From the NCBI GenBank assembly GCA_023411215.1, contig JAEYOY010000088.1, forward strand, positions 1-27,216: DNA of 27,216 bases. Reading direction: 5' to 3'. The stretch comes from Bacillota bacterium. Lineage in GTDB: Bacteria; Bacillota; Clostridia; Lachnospirales; Lachnospiraceae. Numbering within the stretch: the first letter of the stretch is position 1; each line of letters begins with the position of its first letter. The position numbers and the translations under genes were made by a program. Shown here piece by piece: positions 15,448-24,279 of the stretch. The notes below the pieces were generated by a model, which searched no databases, was not told where the DNA came from, and worked only from the letters and a program-made list of their open reading frames with translations.

Positions 15448-17598
15448 ATGAAGGTTAGGATTGGTATTGATGTTGGAGGGACATTTACGGATGCGGTGGC
15501 TATTAATAATGAGACCTATGAATTAATTGGTACTGTAAAGACTCCAACAACACATAATGCACCCGAAGGAGTTGCGGCAGGTATCGTACAAGTCCTGCAT
15601 AAAATAATGGAGCAGTGTCATATTGCTCCTGATGATGTAATGTTTATTGCTCACGGAACGACACAGGCTACCAATGCTCTTCTAGAGGGTGATGTCGCTA
15701 GGGTTGGTGTAATCACTCTTGGAAAAGGACTTCAGGGCGTAAAGAGCAAAGGGGATACGACGATGGGGGATATTCCCCTGGCCCCGGGAAAATCTTTGGT
15801 TTCGCAAAATGCCTACGTGGATACGGGAGCCGGCTCTATTGAGGAGAAAATCATTAGTGCTTTGGAACAGCTAAAGGCAGAGGGGTGTACCAGCTATGTT
15901 GCAGCGGAAGCCTTCAGTGTGGATGATCCCACGAATGAAAAACTTGCAGTAGAAATATGCAGCAAAAATGGATTGCCAGGAACTGCAACAAATGATATTT
16001 CTAAGCTATATGGATTGAAAATTCGTACTCGTACTGCAGTAGTAAATGCAAGTATTATGCCTAAGATGCTTGAAACGGCAACTATGACAGATCAGAGTAT
16101 TAAAAAAGCCAATATTCAAAGCCCATTAATGGTAATGCGTTGTGATGGCGGTGTTATGTCAGTGGATGAAGTACGTAATCGTCCTATTCTGACCATATTA
16201 TCGGGTCCTGCAGCAGGAGTTGCAGGTGCACTTATGTATGAAAAACTAACGGATGGAATATTTTTTGAAGTAGGTGGTACTTCCACAGACATATCCTGTG
16301 TGAAAGACGGTAAGGTAATGATTAAATATGCCGAAGTCGGAGGCCATAAAACCTACCTGAACAGTCTTGATGTTCGTACAGTAGGTATTGGTGGCGGAAG
16401 CATGATTCAGATTAAAGATGGAAAGGCGGTAGAGACAGGACCGCGTAGTGCTCATATTGCCGGATTGGAATATGAAGTATACACAGAACCAGGTAAAATC
16501 GTTGATCCAAAGCTCGTTGCGGTTCATCCAACACCAACGGATCCTGGTTATGCATGTATTGAATGTGCAAATGGACTGAGAGTTTCACTGACCTTGGCAG
16601 GTGCTGCTAATATTGCAGGTTATGTAAGAAAGGATGACTATGCATATGGTAATGTTGAAGCAGCAAGAAAGGCATGGAAGCCCTTGGCGGATAATATGGG
16701 CTGCTCAGTAGAGGAAGCAGCAAAAAAGGTTTTGGGATATGCTGCAAACAAAAACAGTAAAGTAGTATTACAGCTTATTAAAGATTATAATATGGATCCC
16801 CGCACTACAGTATTTGTTGGTGGAGGTGGCGGAGCTGCAACCGTAGTACCACACCTGGCAGAGATAATGGGGCATAATCAAAAAATTGCAAATAACGCAG
16901 CTGTTATATCAACAATCGGTGTTGCTTTAGCGATGGTTCGTGATATGGTGGAACGAAGTATCTCTAATCCTACCGATGAGGATATTATTAGTGTCCGAAG
17001 AGAAGCGGAACTTAAGGCTGTTCAAAATGGTGCTGCACCGGGAACGGTTGAAGTCAGTGTTGAGGTTGATACCCAGCGCAATATTGTAAGAGCCATTGCA
17101 GTAGGTGCAACAGAAATGAGAAGCCGAGATCGTATGAATCATGTTTGTGCAGAGGATGAGCTACTCAAAACGGTATCAGAAAATCTGAATGTACCAGAGG
17201 ATATATTACACATAACAGCCAGAAATGGTTCAATGTTCGCAGTACAATATGATAAAACAGATAAAAAGTTTTTCGGAATAGTAAAGAAGACAACGCATCC
17301 CTTAAGAATAATTGATGAAGAGGGAGTAATTCGACTGCAAAAGAATAATGCTTGGGTACGACAGTCTACGGTTGAAAAATGGAAGGATGATTTGAACTGG
17401 ATCCTTGAGGAACTCACGATATATAATGATGGTGGCTCAAATCTGCCAAATATATATATTGTGCTCGGGAAAAGAATTATTGATCTTTCGGGAATGCAGA
17501 GCCCAGAACAGGTGATTAGTCTTGGTAGTGTAGAGTTAAATGGTTATATGGCAGAGGAACCATTAATTGTAGCTGCGACAAAAAGAGTCGATGCATAA
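15448..17598 (+). CDS. Hydantoinase/oxoprolinase family protein (HyuA-like)
   Basis: 716 residues. The N-terminal block GIDVGGTFTDAVAI and the following AHGTTQATNALLEG mark the HyuA/oxoprolinase A fold, an ASKHA-type ATPase that hydrolyses ATP to open a cyclic amide. ILSGPAAGVAGAL, FEVGGTSTDIS and TVGIGGGSMIQI are the expected metal/nucleotide-binding blocks. FVGGGGGAATVVP lies near the middle. HyuA normally works with HyuB, for example in 5-oxoprolinase, acetophenone carboxylase or N-methylhydantoinase; no hyuB is present here, so the reaction cannot be named. GGAGGA is 8 bases upstream. The stop lies 14 bases before the next start (17613). The TIM-barrel, permease and FAD neighbours suggest ring opening of a nitrogenous or keto compound. 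Confidence 0.88.
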   Translation: MKVRIGIDVGGTFTDAVAINNETYELIGTVKTPTTHNAPEGVAAGIVQVLHKIMEQCHIAPDDVMFIAHGTTQATNALLEGDVARVGVITLGKGLQGVKSKGDTTMGDIPLAPGKSLVSQNAYVDTGAGSIEEKIISALEQLKAEGCTSYVAAEAFSVDDPTNEKLAVEICSKNGLPGTATNDISKLYGLKIRTRTAVVNASIMPKMLETATMTDQSIKKANIQSPLMVMRCDGGVMSVDEVRNRPILTILSGPAAGVAGALMYEKLTDGIFFEVGGTSTDISCVKDGKVMIKYAEVGGHKTYLNSLDVRTVGIGGGSMIQIKDGKAVETGPRSAHIAGLEYEVYTEPGKIVDPKLVAVHPTPTDPGYACIECANGLRVSLTLAGAANIAGYVRKDDYAYGNVEAARKAWKPLADNMGCSVEEAAKKVLGYAANKNSKVVLQLIKDYNMDPRTTVFVGGGGGAATVVPHLAEIMGHNQKIANNAAVISTIGVALAMVRDMVERSISNPTDEDIISVRREAELKAVQNGAAPGTVEVSVEVDTQRNIVRAIAVGATEMRSRDRMNHVCAEDELLKTVSENLNVPEDILHITARNGSMFAVQYDKTDKKFFGIVKKTTHPLRIIDEEGVIRLQKNNAWVRQSTVEKWKDDLNWILEELTIYNDGGSNLPNIYIVLGKRIIDLSGMQSPEQVISLGSVELNGYMAEEPLIVAATKRVDA

Positions 17599-17612
17599 TG
17601 GAGGAGGCACCT

Positions 17613-18161
17613 ATGGCTGATTTCACCCTTCCGTTTCCGAATCGGGAACTTGCCGACAAAGAGCTTACCTATGATCTTTGTTATCACAAAATACCAGTAG
17701 AAAGTAGAAGTATTATTGTAGAAAATGCTTGGAAAAAAGGTGCTGAGGCTGCTCATAAGGTGTTTGACAGCTTTCATGGAAGCTACGATTTCGTCAGTAT
17801 TTGTAGTGAAAGCGGACTAAAGCTAATCAAAAAAAATGTGGATTATGTTGTGGGTGGTCAACGATACTTCAGCGACTATATTTCAGGTCAAAAAATAATC
17901 AATATTTATACGAAATCAGTCAAGCTGTGGGCTGACGAAAACAGCTTCACTCTCGACACGGCGATCAATCTGATCCTTAGTCACGAATACTTTCATTTCC
18001 TTGAAGTAAACGAGATAGGATTAACCAGTCGTATGTGTCAGGTTCCTATGATTATAATAGGCAAGCTGCGTATTGGTAAAACAGGAATTCGAGCGCTATC
18101 TGAAATTGGTGCTCATGCATTTGCACGTACCTATTACGAACTGGTTTTACGGGAGGAGTAG
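17613..18161 (+). CDS. Small HExxH protein, putative zinc metallopeptidase-like
   Basis: 182 residues, no signal peptide or membrane segment apparent. A HEYFH motif (His124, Glu125, His128) sits in a helix (AINLILSHEYFHFLEV), with a downstream acidic residue in ALSEIGAHAFAR (Glu164) that could be the third ligand, as in gluzincin-type proteins. The region between, VNEIGLTSRMCQVPMIIIGK, is unusual. I do not recognise the family. The ATG at 17613 follows GGAGGAGG; the ATG at 17598, overlapping the hydantoinase stop, has no such site. It sits between the HyuA-like and FAD genes, only 1 base from the latter, so it belongs to the same pathway. It could be a hydrolase or just a metal-binding accessory protein. 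Confidence 0.75.
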   Translation: MADFTLPFPNRELADKELTYDLCYHKIPVESRSIIVENAWKKGAEAAHKVFDSFHGSYDFVSICSESGLKLIKKNVDYVVGGQRYFSDYISGQKIINIYTKSVKLWADENSFTLDTAINLILSHEYFHFLEVNEIGLTSRMCQVPMIIIGKLRIGKTGIRALSEIGAHAFARTYYELVLREE

Positions 18162-18162
18162 A

Positions 18163-19554
18163 ATGGAAAGAAGAGATGAATATGATGTTGTTGTTATTGG
18201 TGGAGGCCCCGCTGGTGTAGTAGCTTCCATAGCAGCTGCACGGAATGGTGCGTCTGTACTTCTTGTGGAGCAGAATGGATATCTTGGCGGAATGCTTACT
18301 ATGGCAGGGACCGGTCCGCAAATGACCTTTCATGCCGGTGACACTCAGGTGGTGAAAGGAATTCCGGATGAGATAGTATGTAGGCTCAAAGAAAAGAACT
18401 TTTCTCCCGGCCATATGGAGGATTTTGTTGGATATGCAAGTAGTATTACACCCTTTGATGTGGAAGGGATGAAGTTAGTACTTGAAACTATGGCAAGGGA
18501 AGCGGGAGTTCATCTTCTTTATCACACGGTATATACAGGTTGTACGACGGAAAGCGGTAAAATAGTGTCGGTTCGCCTGTACTCAAAAAATGGCTTTTTT
18601 GAAGTTAAGGCAACGACCTTTATTGATTGCAGCGCTGATGCGGATCTTGCTACCCATGCTGGAGTGTCGTCTGTCTATGGACGAGAAAGTGATCATTTGG
18701 CACAGCCAATGACAATGAATATCCGAGTTACGGATGTGGATCGTGAGAAAATGATTCATTTTGTACAGGATAGCCAACAGGATATGTTAAATACGATACC
18801 CTTTGAACGCTTGAAGGAATTGCCTCGAGCTGGGATACAGGGGGCATACTCATTAATCAGACATGCGAAGGAAACGGGAGAGTTTAACATTGACAGAGAT
18901 ATGGTATTATGCTTTGAAACCAATACTCCGGGTGAGCTGATCATTAATATGTCCCGAATTATAAAACGATCTGCTATTGATCCCTTTGACCTTACAGAAG
19001 CGGAAATCGAAGGACGTAGACAGGCCTACGAAATTGTGACTTTTATGAGAAAATATATTCCGGGCTTTGAAAAATGCAGAATATTAACCACAGGGCCACA
19101 TATCGGTATCAGAGAGAGCAGAAAGATCGATGGTATATATAAGCTGACAGCAGAGGATCTTCTCTGTAATACTATGTTCCCGGATGCCATAGCTATGGGC
19201 GGATATCCGATTGATATTCATTCTCCGGATAGGGAAGCGATGAAGCATCGGAGGCTGAAGCCAGGGAGTTGGTATTCTATTCCTTATCGTTGTCTGATTA
19301 CGGAACAGATATCAAATCTAATCATCGCCGGAAGGTGTATTAGCGCAACGCATGAGGCATGTGCAGCAATCCGTGTTACACCTATTGTAATGGCAATGGG
19401 GCAGGCAGCAGGAACCGCAGCCGCACAATGTATCGTTAACAGACAGGATGCTAATAATTTAGATATTATACTTCTTAGAAAAAAACTAATGGAGGATAAT
19501 GTTTTTCTGACTGAATATACAAAACGAGATAATGTTGGAAACGGTTGTAATTAA
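18163..19554 (+). CDS. FAD-dependent oxidoreductase (FAD_oxidored family)
   Basis: 463 residues. The N-terminal dinucleotide-binding motif is DVVVIGGGPAGVVASIAAAR with the acidic strand end LLVEQ. The middle has TFIDCSADADLATHAGV, and the C-terminus IIAGRCISATHEACAAIRVT then PIVMAMGQAAGTAAA, which are the signatures of the PF12831-type flavoproteins. These often oxidise or reduce unusual carbon skeletons and are frequent in clostridial catabolic operons. The start at 18163 follows GGGAGGAG and lies 1 base after the previous stop. A longer open frame starting at 18073 overlaps the upstream gene and is less likely. It is the last gene of the operon, ahead of a strong terminator. Substrate unknown. 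Confidence 0.88.
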   Translation: MERRDEYDVVVIGGGPAGVVASIAAARNGASVLLVEQNGYLGGMLTMAGTGPQMTFHAGDTQVVKGIPDEIVCRLKEKNFSPGHMEDFVGYASSITPFDVEGMKLVLETMAREAGVHLLYHTVYTGCTTESGKIVSVRLYSKNGFFEVKATTFIDCSADADLATHAGVSSVYGRESDHLAQPMTMNIRVTDVDREKMIHFVQDSQQDMLNTIPFERLKELPRAGIQGAYSLIRHAKETGEFNIDRDMVLCFETNTPGELIINMSRIIKRSAIDPFDLTEAEIEGRRQAYEIVTFMRKYIPGFEKCRILTTGPHIGIRESRKIDGIYKLTAEDLLCNTMFPDAIAMGGYPIDIHSPDREAMKHRRLKPGSWYSIPYRCLITEQISNLIIAGRCISATHEACAAIRVTPIVMAMGQAAGTAAAQCIVNRQDANNLDIILLRKKLMEDNVFLTEYTKRDNVGNGCN

Positions 19555-19617
19555 TAAACCTTGAAATTTAAGCTTTACATAAACACAGTAAATAATTATA
19601 AATACATGTATATTCGA

Positions 19618-19651
19618 TAAAGTCTATTTCTAAGAAATAGACTTTATTTTT
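19618..19651 (+). terminator. Rho-independent terminator of the hydantoinase operon
   Basis: TAAAGTCTATTTC (19618-19630) pairs perfectly with GAAATAGACTTTA (19634-19646) around a TAA loop and is followed by TTTTT. Confidence 0.95.
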
Positions 19652-19914
19652 GTATCTTAAATATTTTCAATTCACGATTGACATTTATTAGCCTGGACCT
19701 TGTTGCTTTTGTAGACCGGATAATGAAACACACAAATGGTAAAGAATGGTTGAAATATATCGGTAATGTGTTAAGATATGGATATACAAATATTTACATA
19801 GTTCGTAATTTAACCATTAGAATGAAAATTTGCTCTTCTGTATTATTTTATTCTATTTATAATAATTATGTTATTTAGTGAAATCTGAAAAAGTATAGAA
19901 AGGATAAAAATAAT
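19652..19914 (+). other. Non-coding gap with a possible promoter
   Basis: The only open frame here (from a TTG at 19678) has no ribosome site and no recognisable protein. TTGAAA (19750-19755) and TAAGAT (19772-19777) with 16-base spacing may be the promoter of the ABC genes. AGAAAGGA at 19897-19904 is the ribosome site of the next gene. Confidence 0.4.
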
Positions 19915-22416
19915 ATGCGACTGTTTTTGAGATACATAATAAAAAGTATGATAGAAAATAAAAAGCGATTGTTTCTTTTAATCTTTTCAGGAGCAATTAG
20001 CACGGCACTACTTGTAGCAAGTCTTGGAGCAGTGAATGTAGTATTTAATATCTATGAAAATAGTTTTTTAGCAGGCAGCGAAGGGAATGATATAGTCATC
20101 ACCGGTACTGACGATAATCTTTTTTTTGAAACGCAGGATATTAATTTTAATAATATTGCTGATTGGAATGCTGAAATAAATGATAGGGGCTTTATTGATA
20201 ATGCAAATGAAATCCAATATGTGATTTTAAGAGGTAAAAGCGGAGAGAATATCGAAAAACTATACAGTACTTCTCTTATTAAGGGTGAGGTTAAGAAGTT
20301 CGAAGGTGAATCCTGTATTATTTCTAAAAGAATCAGCGATTTGTTAGATTTGGATGTTGGAGAGTACTTGAAATTTTACCTTTATGGAGAAGAACGATCA
20401 TATGAAGTCAAAGCGGTAGTAGCCAACAGTAATGCTTTTTATTCTGACATTGGTTCACAATTTACAGTCATAGTACCATATGAAAATTTGTCACAACTGT
20501 TGGACTGTGAGGGTAAGTATAATGTTATCTATGCAAAGGGAGGCGGTGATAAGCTGTCCGACAGCCTGGATACGTTCAATGATCTAAATGATGATTTCTC
20601 AGCCAGTAAAATGTATGACAAGGATGCAGTTAATGATAACTTTTCATCATTATTCGTAGCTCTTTATATAGTGCTTATGGTCATTTGTGTCATCTGTATC
20701 GTGATTATCAAGGGCGCATTTAAACTAATCATGTGTGAGCGGCTTCCAATCATCGGTACTTTTATGAGCCAGGGAGCTACAAAATGGAAGATTAAATATA
20801 TTATTTATATGGAAAGCCTGATTTATGGAGTGATAGGAGGTATTATCGGTGATATTTTAGGATGTGTAATCCTTTATATTATTAATTATGTACAGTCTCC
20901 GCTTAAAGATTATGGGATTGTAGAAAAATTCTCTATTAATGTGTCCTATGTAGGAATAGGGTTTCTGTTTGCAATACTAATGTCAATGATAACTGCGACA
21001 GCACCGATCAGATCAATAAATAAGATGCCTGTAAAGGATATCATCTTAAATACAATAAATGTTACATATAAAAACATCTGGTTTAAATTTATTACAGGTG
21101 TTGTTTTTACTATAGCTTCATTATTAATGATTTATTTCACAAGCAGTGAACCTAATGGTATCGTAATCATATCTTTCATAGCATTAAATATCGGAATTAT
21201 TATGATTATTCCTAAAGCGGTAAGTCTTTTATCCCTGTTATTTAGCTTGATATTTAAAAAGTTTTCCCGCGCATCGGCTTTTCTGGCAGCAAATAACCTT
21301 GGAACATCACAGCTCTTACTTTCCAATGCATTACTTATTTTTATCACTTTTACAACAGGAGTTGTTTGTGTGTCAACAGGAGATGCAATTGTAAGAGGAA
21401 CAGGAGAAGCTTATACAAAGCTTGTTTACGATATATCAATAACAAATATTATTGAAAACAACAGTGGTGAATCAACAACACAGATGATCATCGATGATTT
21501 GGAGCAAAATCAATATGTGATAAAGGATTCCATCAATCCAATCATGAACAGCAGCGGAAATATTGAAGGATTAAATTTGCAGATTTATGGCGTTCAGAGT
21601 GATAATTACAGGGATTATATGGTATATCTGGATCTTAATGAAGAAGGCAATAAGTCGCTGTTTGATCAATTTTCTGCGTCTGATGGGAAAGTAATAATTG
21701 TTACAGATACAGTGTTGCACAATATAAATAAAGAAGCAGGAGATACAATTCCGGTAAAAATAAATGATATAGAATCAGATTTCACACTGCTTGGCTCTAT
21801 CGATGGAAAACTGTATAATACTGGGTCATTTGCTTTGCTTCCATATGATGATTTTCAGAATGAATTTAATAAGGAAGAAGCATCTAATATAACCTGTATG
21901 ATTACCGGAAATATTGATGAGGCCAGAGTAGATATTTCATCCGATATAAAAACTTATGGTGCTACTCTTACAACGAAAAAAGAAGATTTTAGTATTGCAC
22001 AGGATAATAATAATCTATTGATGCTTATATTTGAGATTTTATCCTTTGCAGTTATACTAATCAGCAATCTTGGAATTTATAATAGTATTTCCATAGGATA
22101 TATCCAACGCAAAAAGAGTATTGCCATGTATTCTGCAATTGGGATGTCAAATGGAAGAAAATCTTTAATGCTTATTCTCGAATCGCTTTTCTCTGTACTT
22201 ATGGCTGCGGTACTTATAGGAATTTTTTCTTTGCCAATACTGAAGTCGTTCTCTAATTTAATGAAGGTAGTAGGATTGAAGCTTGAGATTACGCTTGATC
22301 CCATTACTATTCCTATGTTGGTTGGATTTACATTAATCGTTATATTTATTACTACACTTCCGGTCGTATTAGCAGAAAAGAGAGCATCTATTATTGATGA
22401 ACTTAAGTATGAATAA
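19915..22416 (+). CDS. FtsX/MacB-type ABC transporter permease
   Basis: 833 residues. The N-terminal membrane segment (LFLLIFSGAISTALLVASL) is followed by a large extracytoplasmic domain (about 45-240) of the MacB periplasmic-core type. There is then an FtsX permease domain with several helices (LFVALYIVLMVICVICIVII to about 480), a second soluble domain (about 500-690) and a final three-helix FtsX domain (LLMLIFEILSFAVILISNLG; the SVLMAAVLIGIFSLPIL block; MLVGFTLIVIFITTLPVV). The sequence GYIQRKKSIAMYSAIGMSNG is the typical cytoplasmic coupling loop. Its ATPase follows after 41 bases. Such mechanotransmission transporters act in peptide or lipoprotein release and in antimicrobial-peptide resistance. 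The nearby peptide genes make an export or immunity role attractive, but this is inferred from location. Confidence 0.88.
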   Translation: MRLFLRYIIKSMIENKKRLFLLIFSGAISTALLVASLGAVNVVFNIYENSFLAGSEGNDIVITGTDDNLFFETQDINFNNIADWNAEINDRGFIDNANEIQYVILRGKSGENIEKLYSTSLIKGEVKKFEGESCIISKRISDLLDLDVGEYLKFYLYGEERSYEVKAVVANSNAFYSDIGSQFTVIVPYENLSQLLDCEGKYNVIYAKGGGDKLSDSLDTFNDLNDDFSASKMYDKDAVNDNFSSLFVALYIVLMVICVICIVIIKGAFKLIMCERLPIIGTFMSQGATKWKIKYIIYMESLIYGVIGGIIGDILGCVILYIINYVQSPLKDYGIVEKFSINVSYVGIGFLFAILMSMITATAPIRSINKMPVKDIILNTINVTYKNIWFKFITGVVFTIASLLMIYFTSSEPNGIVIISFIALNIGIIMIIPKAVSLLSLLFSLIFKKFSRASAFLAANNLGTSQLLLSNALLIFITFTTGVVCVSTGDAIVRGTGEAYTKLVYDISITNIIENNSGESTTQMIIDDLEQNQYVIKDSINPIMNSSGNIEGLNLQIYGVQSDNYRDYMVYLDLNEEGNKSLFDQFSASDGKVIIVTDTVLHNINKEAGDTIPVKINDIESDFTLLGSIDGKLYNTGSFALLPYDDFQNEFNKEEASNITCMITGNIDEARVDISSDIKTYGATLTTKKEDFSIAQDNNNLLMLIFEILSFAVILISNLGIYNSISIGYIQRKKSIAMYSAIGMSNGRKSLMLILESLFSVLMAAVLIGIFSLPILKSFSNLMKVVGLKLEITLDPITIPMLVGFTLIVIFITTLPVVLAEKRASIIDELKYE

Positions 22417-22457
22417 CTAATTTTGTAAAAGTAAAAGTATATAAGGAGAAAAGCAAA

Positions 22458-23180
22458 ATGAGTATTATTAATGTCAAGGATTTATGTAAATCATTTTCAG
22501 TGGGGCAACAGAAAGTAGAAGTTTTGAAAAATATAAACTTCAGTGTTTCGGAAGGAGAATTTGTCTCTATTATGGGCCCATCCGGTGTTGGAAAATCAAC
22601 ACTTCTCTATCTTCTGGGAGGACTTGACAAGCAAACATCCGGGAAAATTGTTATAGCAGGTGAAAATATATCTGGTTTATCAGCATCAAAGCTCGCCAAG
22701 TTTAGAAGATCCTCGATTGGTTTTGTTTTTCAATTTTATAATCTCATTCCTAACCTGAGTGTAACTGATAATATCCTATTACCGCTTGTACTGGATGGAC
22801 AGAATACGACAAAGTACAAAGATAATTTTGATGAGCTTGTAGAGCTTATGGGGATACAGGACAAACTTAATGTAACACCAAGAGAGCTTTCCGGTGGTCA
22901 GCAACAGCGTATCGCAATAGCAAGGGCTCTTATTTATGAACCTGATATACTATTACTTGATGAGCCTACCGGTAATCTTGATTCTGTCAATACAAAGAGC
23001 ATTATGGAGATGTTTAAGAAGATTAACATGGAGATGAAAAAGACGATTATTCAGGTTACACATTCCGAGGACTCGGCATTATATGGTACCAAGATATTTA
23101 AAATGCTTGACGGTGAAATTAATAGTATCCAAGAAATATCGAGCCTTTCTGAATGTGTCTCGAGCCTTGTAAATCAATAA
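22458..23180 (+). CDS. ABC transporter ATP-binding protein (MacB/LolD type)
   Basis: 240 residues, a complete nucleotide-binding domain: Walker A GPSGVGKST, Q-loop region GFVFQFYNLIPNLSVTDNI, signature LSGGQQQRIAIARAL, Walker B ILLLDEPTGNLD with catalytic Glu, and switch His in VTHSED. FYNLIPNLSVTDN and DEPTGNLDS are typical of the family that partners FtsX-like permeases. AAGGAG precedes the start. It forms an operon with the permease and is cytoplasmic, powering that transporter. The C-terminus (MLDGEINSIQEISSLSECVS) is ordinary. After its stop no further intact gene follows until the peptide array. Confidence 0.95.
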   Translation: MSIINVKDLCKSFSVGQQKVEVLKNINFSVSEGEFVSIMGPSGVGKSTLLYLLGGLDKQTSGKIVIAGENISGLSASKLAKFRRSSIGFVFQFYNLIPNLSVTDNILLPLVLDGQNTTKYKDNFDELVELMGIQDKLNVTPRELSGGQQQRIAIARALIYEPDILLLDEPTGNLDSVNTKSIMEMFKKINMEMKKTIIQVTHSEDSALYGTKIFKMLDGEINSIQEISSLSECVSSLVNQ

Positions 23181-23226
23181 TCTTGAATTATGAAGATATT
23201 TCGGTTGAAAAATAGGAGATGGGGAT

Positions 23227-23395
23227 ATGAGAAAAAATTATTGAAATGATCACTCTAAGGGACGACGGGATACAGGAAGACAACTTTAATGACGCGTTAT
23301 CTGCCGCTGGGTATATCAATGACGAGCTTTAACAGTTGGATCATCCGCGTTGGTATGGGGGTGGTGGTCACGAGGCTGACCAATGGCTGGAATAG
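23227..23395 (+). pseudogene. Broken small gene, unknown
   Basis: Behind GGAGATGGGG an ATG at 23227 stops after five codons, but one frame over there is a continuous peptide: EKIIEMITLRDDGIQEDNFN, DALSAAGYINDEL, TAA at 23330, then QLDHPRWYGGGGHEADQWLE and TAG at 23393. The coherent composition on both sides of the TAA suggests a former small protein of about 55 residues, damaged by a frameshift and a stop. I do not recognise it. It may have been the third gene of the ABC operon or the first of the peptide island. Confidence 0.5.
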
Positions 23396-23450
23396 CCATA
23401 AAGAAAGTAAATGGTGGTATTCTACATGAGAACACGGACATAATAGTTCG

Positions 23451-23483
23451 CCCTAAGCTGAATTAATCAGCTTGGGGTTTTTT
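23451..23483 (+). terminator. Rho-independent terminator
   Basis: CCCTAAGCTGA (23451-23461) pairs with TCAGCTTGGGG (23467-23477, one T-G pair), followed by TTTTTT. It separates the ABC operon from the peptide array. Confidence 0.93.
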
Positions 23484-23533
23484 ATTACAAAATCACCCCT
23501 CTTATTCTCAATGATTCTATTCCCCCTAAGCAA

Positions 23534-23578
23534 TTCGCCATAAAAACCTTCACCATAAAAACATTCACCATAAAAATT
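23534..23578 (+). repeat. Three 15-bp tandem repeats
   Basis: Units TTCGCCATAAAAACC, TTCACCATAAAAACA and TTCACCATAAAAATT lie end to end. They stop 14 bases before the direct-repeat operator at 23593, so they may be an AT-rich upstream element of that promoter. Confidence 0.8.
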
Positions 23579-23592
23579 GAAGTTCCGACACT

Positions 23593-23659
23593 ATGTTTCA
23601 TGCAGAAAAAAGCATGTTTCATGCAGCGGACAGTTTTTTCGGGGAATAGCTGTTACAAT
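23593..23659 (+). promoter_or_regulatory. Activator-type promoter with 21-bp-phased direct repeats
   Basis: ATGTTTCATGCAG occurs at 23593-23605 and again at 23614-23626, a period of exactly 21 bases. An extended -10 (TGT-TACAAT, 23651-23659) follows; the matching -35 position (around 23631) has no consensus and lies 4 bases after the second repeat. This is the architecture of LytTR-regulated (ComE/PlnC/AgrA-type) bacteriocin promoters. A second copy occurs at 25758. The regulator is not in the window. Confidence 0.7.
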
Positions 23660-23679
23660 GAAAATACGAAAGCAATAAA

Positions 23680-23850
23680 ATGAATGAGGAACAACTCAAT
23701 AAAAATAAGAATGAATAATATAGTGACGAATAATGGAGAAATTATTGTGCTATCAATACTTGTATCGGCGGCGGGGAACCTAGCAGAACTGAAGAGAAAA
23801 AGTCAAAAAAACCAATTGAATCAGGAGGAATGAATGATGTCTTTACATGA
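23680..23850 (+). pseudogene. Broken small Cys-containing peptide gene
   Basis: From the ATG at 23680 one frame reads MNEEQLNKNKNE, TAA, YSDE, TAA, WRNYCAINTCIGGGEPSR, then TEEKKSKKPIESGGMNDVFT and TGA at 23848. It starts about 14 bases after the predicted transcription start of the direct-repeat promoter. Both stops could derive from CAA by one C-to-T change. No ribosome site is seen. A 55-residue peptide gene that has decayed is the simplest reading; a chance open frame is possible. Confidence 0.4.
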
Positions 23851-24127
23851 AAAGATCGCAAAGCTCCCGGAAGAGCAACTCGGTATCGAGCTTACCGACG
23901 AGGAAATCAGCAAGGTAAGCGGCGGGTTTAAAGAAATGTTCGAATGTCGGAATTATGTGTCAAAGGAGGCGTTTTTGAGCTGGGATGAGAGTTGCGCTGA
24001 CAAATGTAATAATTGTCATCTCTATTACCAAGCTGGATCAATTGATCGTGGTTACGATGGTTATAAAATGGAGCAGTTCGTTTGTAGAGACTTAGGTGCC
24101 GTAAGGCAAAGGCAATGTAAAATTTAA
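23837..24127 (+). CDS. Double-glycine leader peptide, putative bacteriocin/RiPP precursor
   Basis: 96 residues. A 30-residue leader (MSLHEKIAKLPEEQ..., ending ELTDEEISKVSGG) carries the conserved ELTDEELxxVxGG pattern cut by C39-type peptidases of export ABC transporters. The predicted 66-residue mature part has six cysteines, is hydrophilic, and includes CADKCNNC (two closely spaced pairs). AGGAGG lies 8 bases before the ATG at 23837; a second ATG at 23834 is closer. It is the first intact gene downstream of the direct-repeat promoter. Similar leader starts recur at 24143 and 24514, indicating duplication. No lanthionine or radical-SAM enzyme is visible, so disulfide-bonded class II bacteriocin or an unmodified secreted peptide is as likely as a RiPP. 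Confidence 0.75.
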   Translation: MSLHEKIAKLPEEQLGIELTDEEISKVSGGFKEMFECRNYVSKEAFLSWDESCADKCNNCHLYYQAGSIDRGYDGYKMEQFVCRDLGAVRQRQCKI

Positions 24128-24142
24128 TAGGAGGAAACTAGC

Positions 24143-24235
24143 ATGACACTGCAAGAAAAAACCGCAGATCTCACCAAAGAACAGCGGGAAAAACTCGCAG
24201 AGATGAGGAACGATCACCAATTTCAACACCATTAG
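24143..24235 (+). CDS. Leader-like peptide, core missing
   Basis: 30 codons: MTLQEKTADLTKEQREKLAE then MRNDHQFQHH. The start matches the leader at 23837 (M-S/T-L-x-E-K) and AGGAGG precedes it with 7-base spacing, but it stops before any double-glycine site or cysteine core. It is probably a truncated duplicate of a precursor gene that may still be translated. Confidence 0.55.
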   Translation: MTLQEKTADLTKEQREKLAEMRNDHQFQHH

Positions 24236-24279
24236 ATGGCTATCAAAGCTATAAATTTTAAGGAGGATTCCGAAAGACA

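Noticed and set aside
19678..19878. 66-codon frame before the ABC permease
   Set aside because: TTG start without ribosome site and no recognisable protein; the sequence looks like a promoter region.
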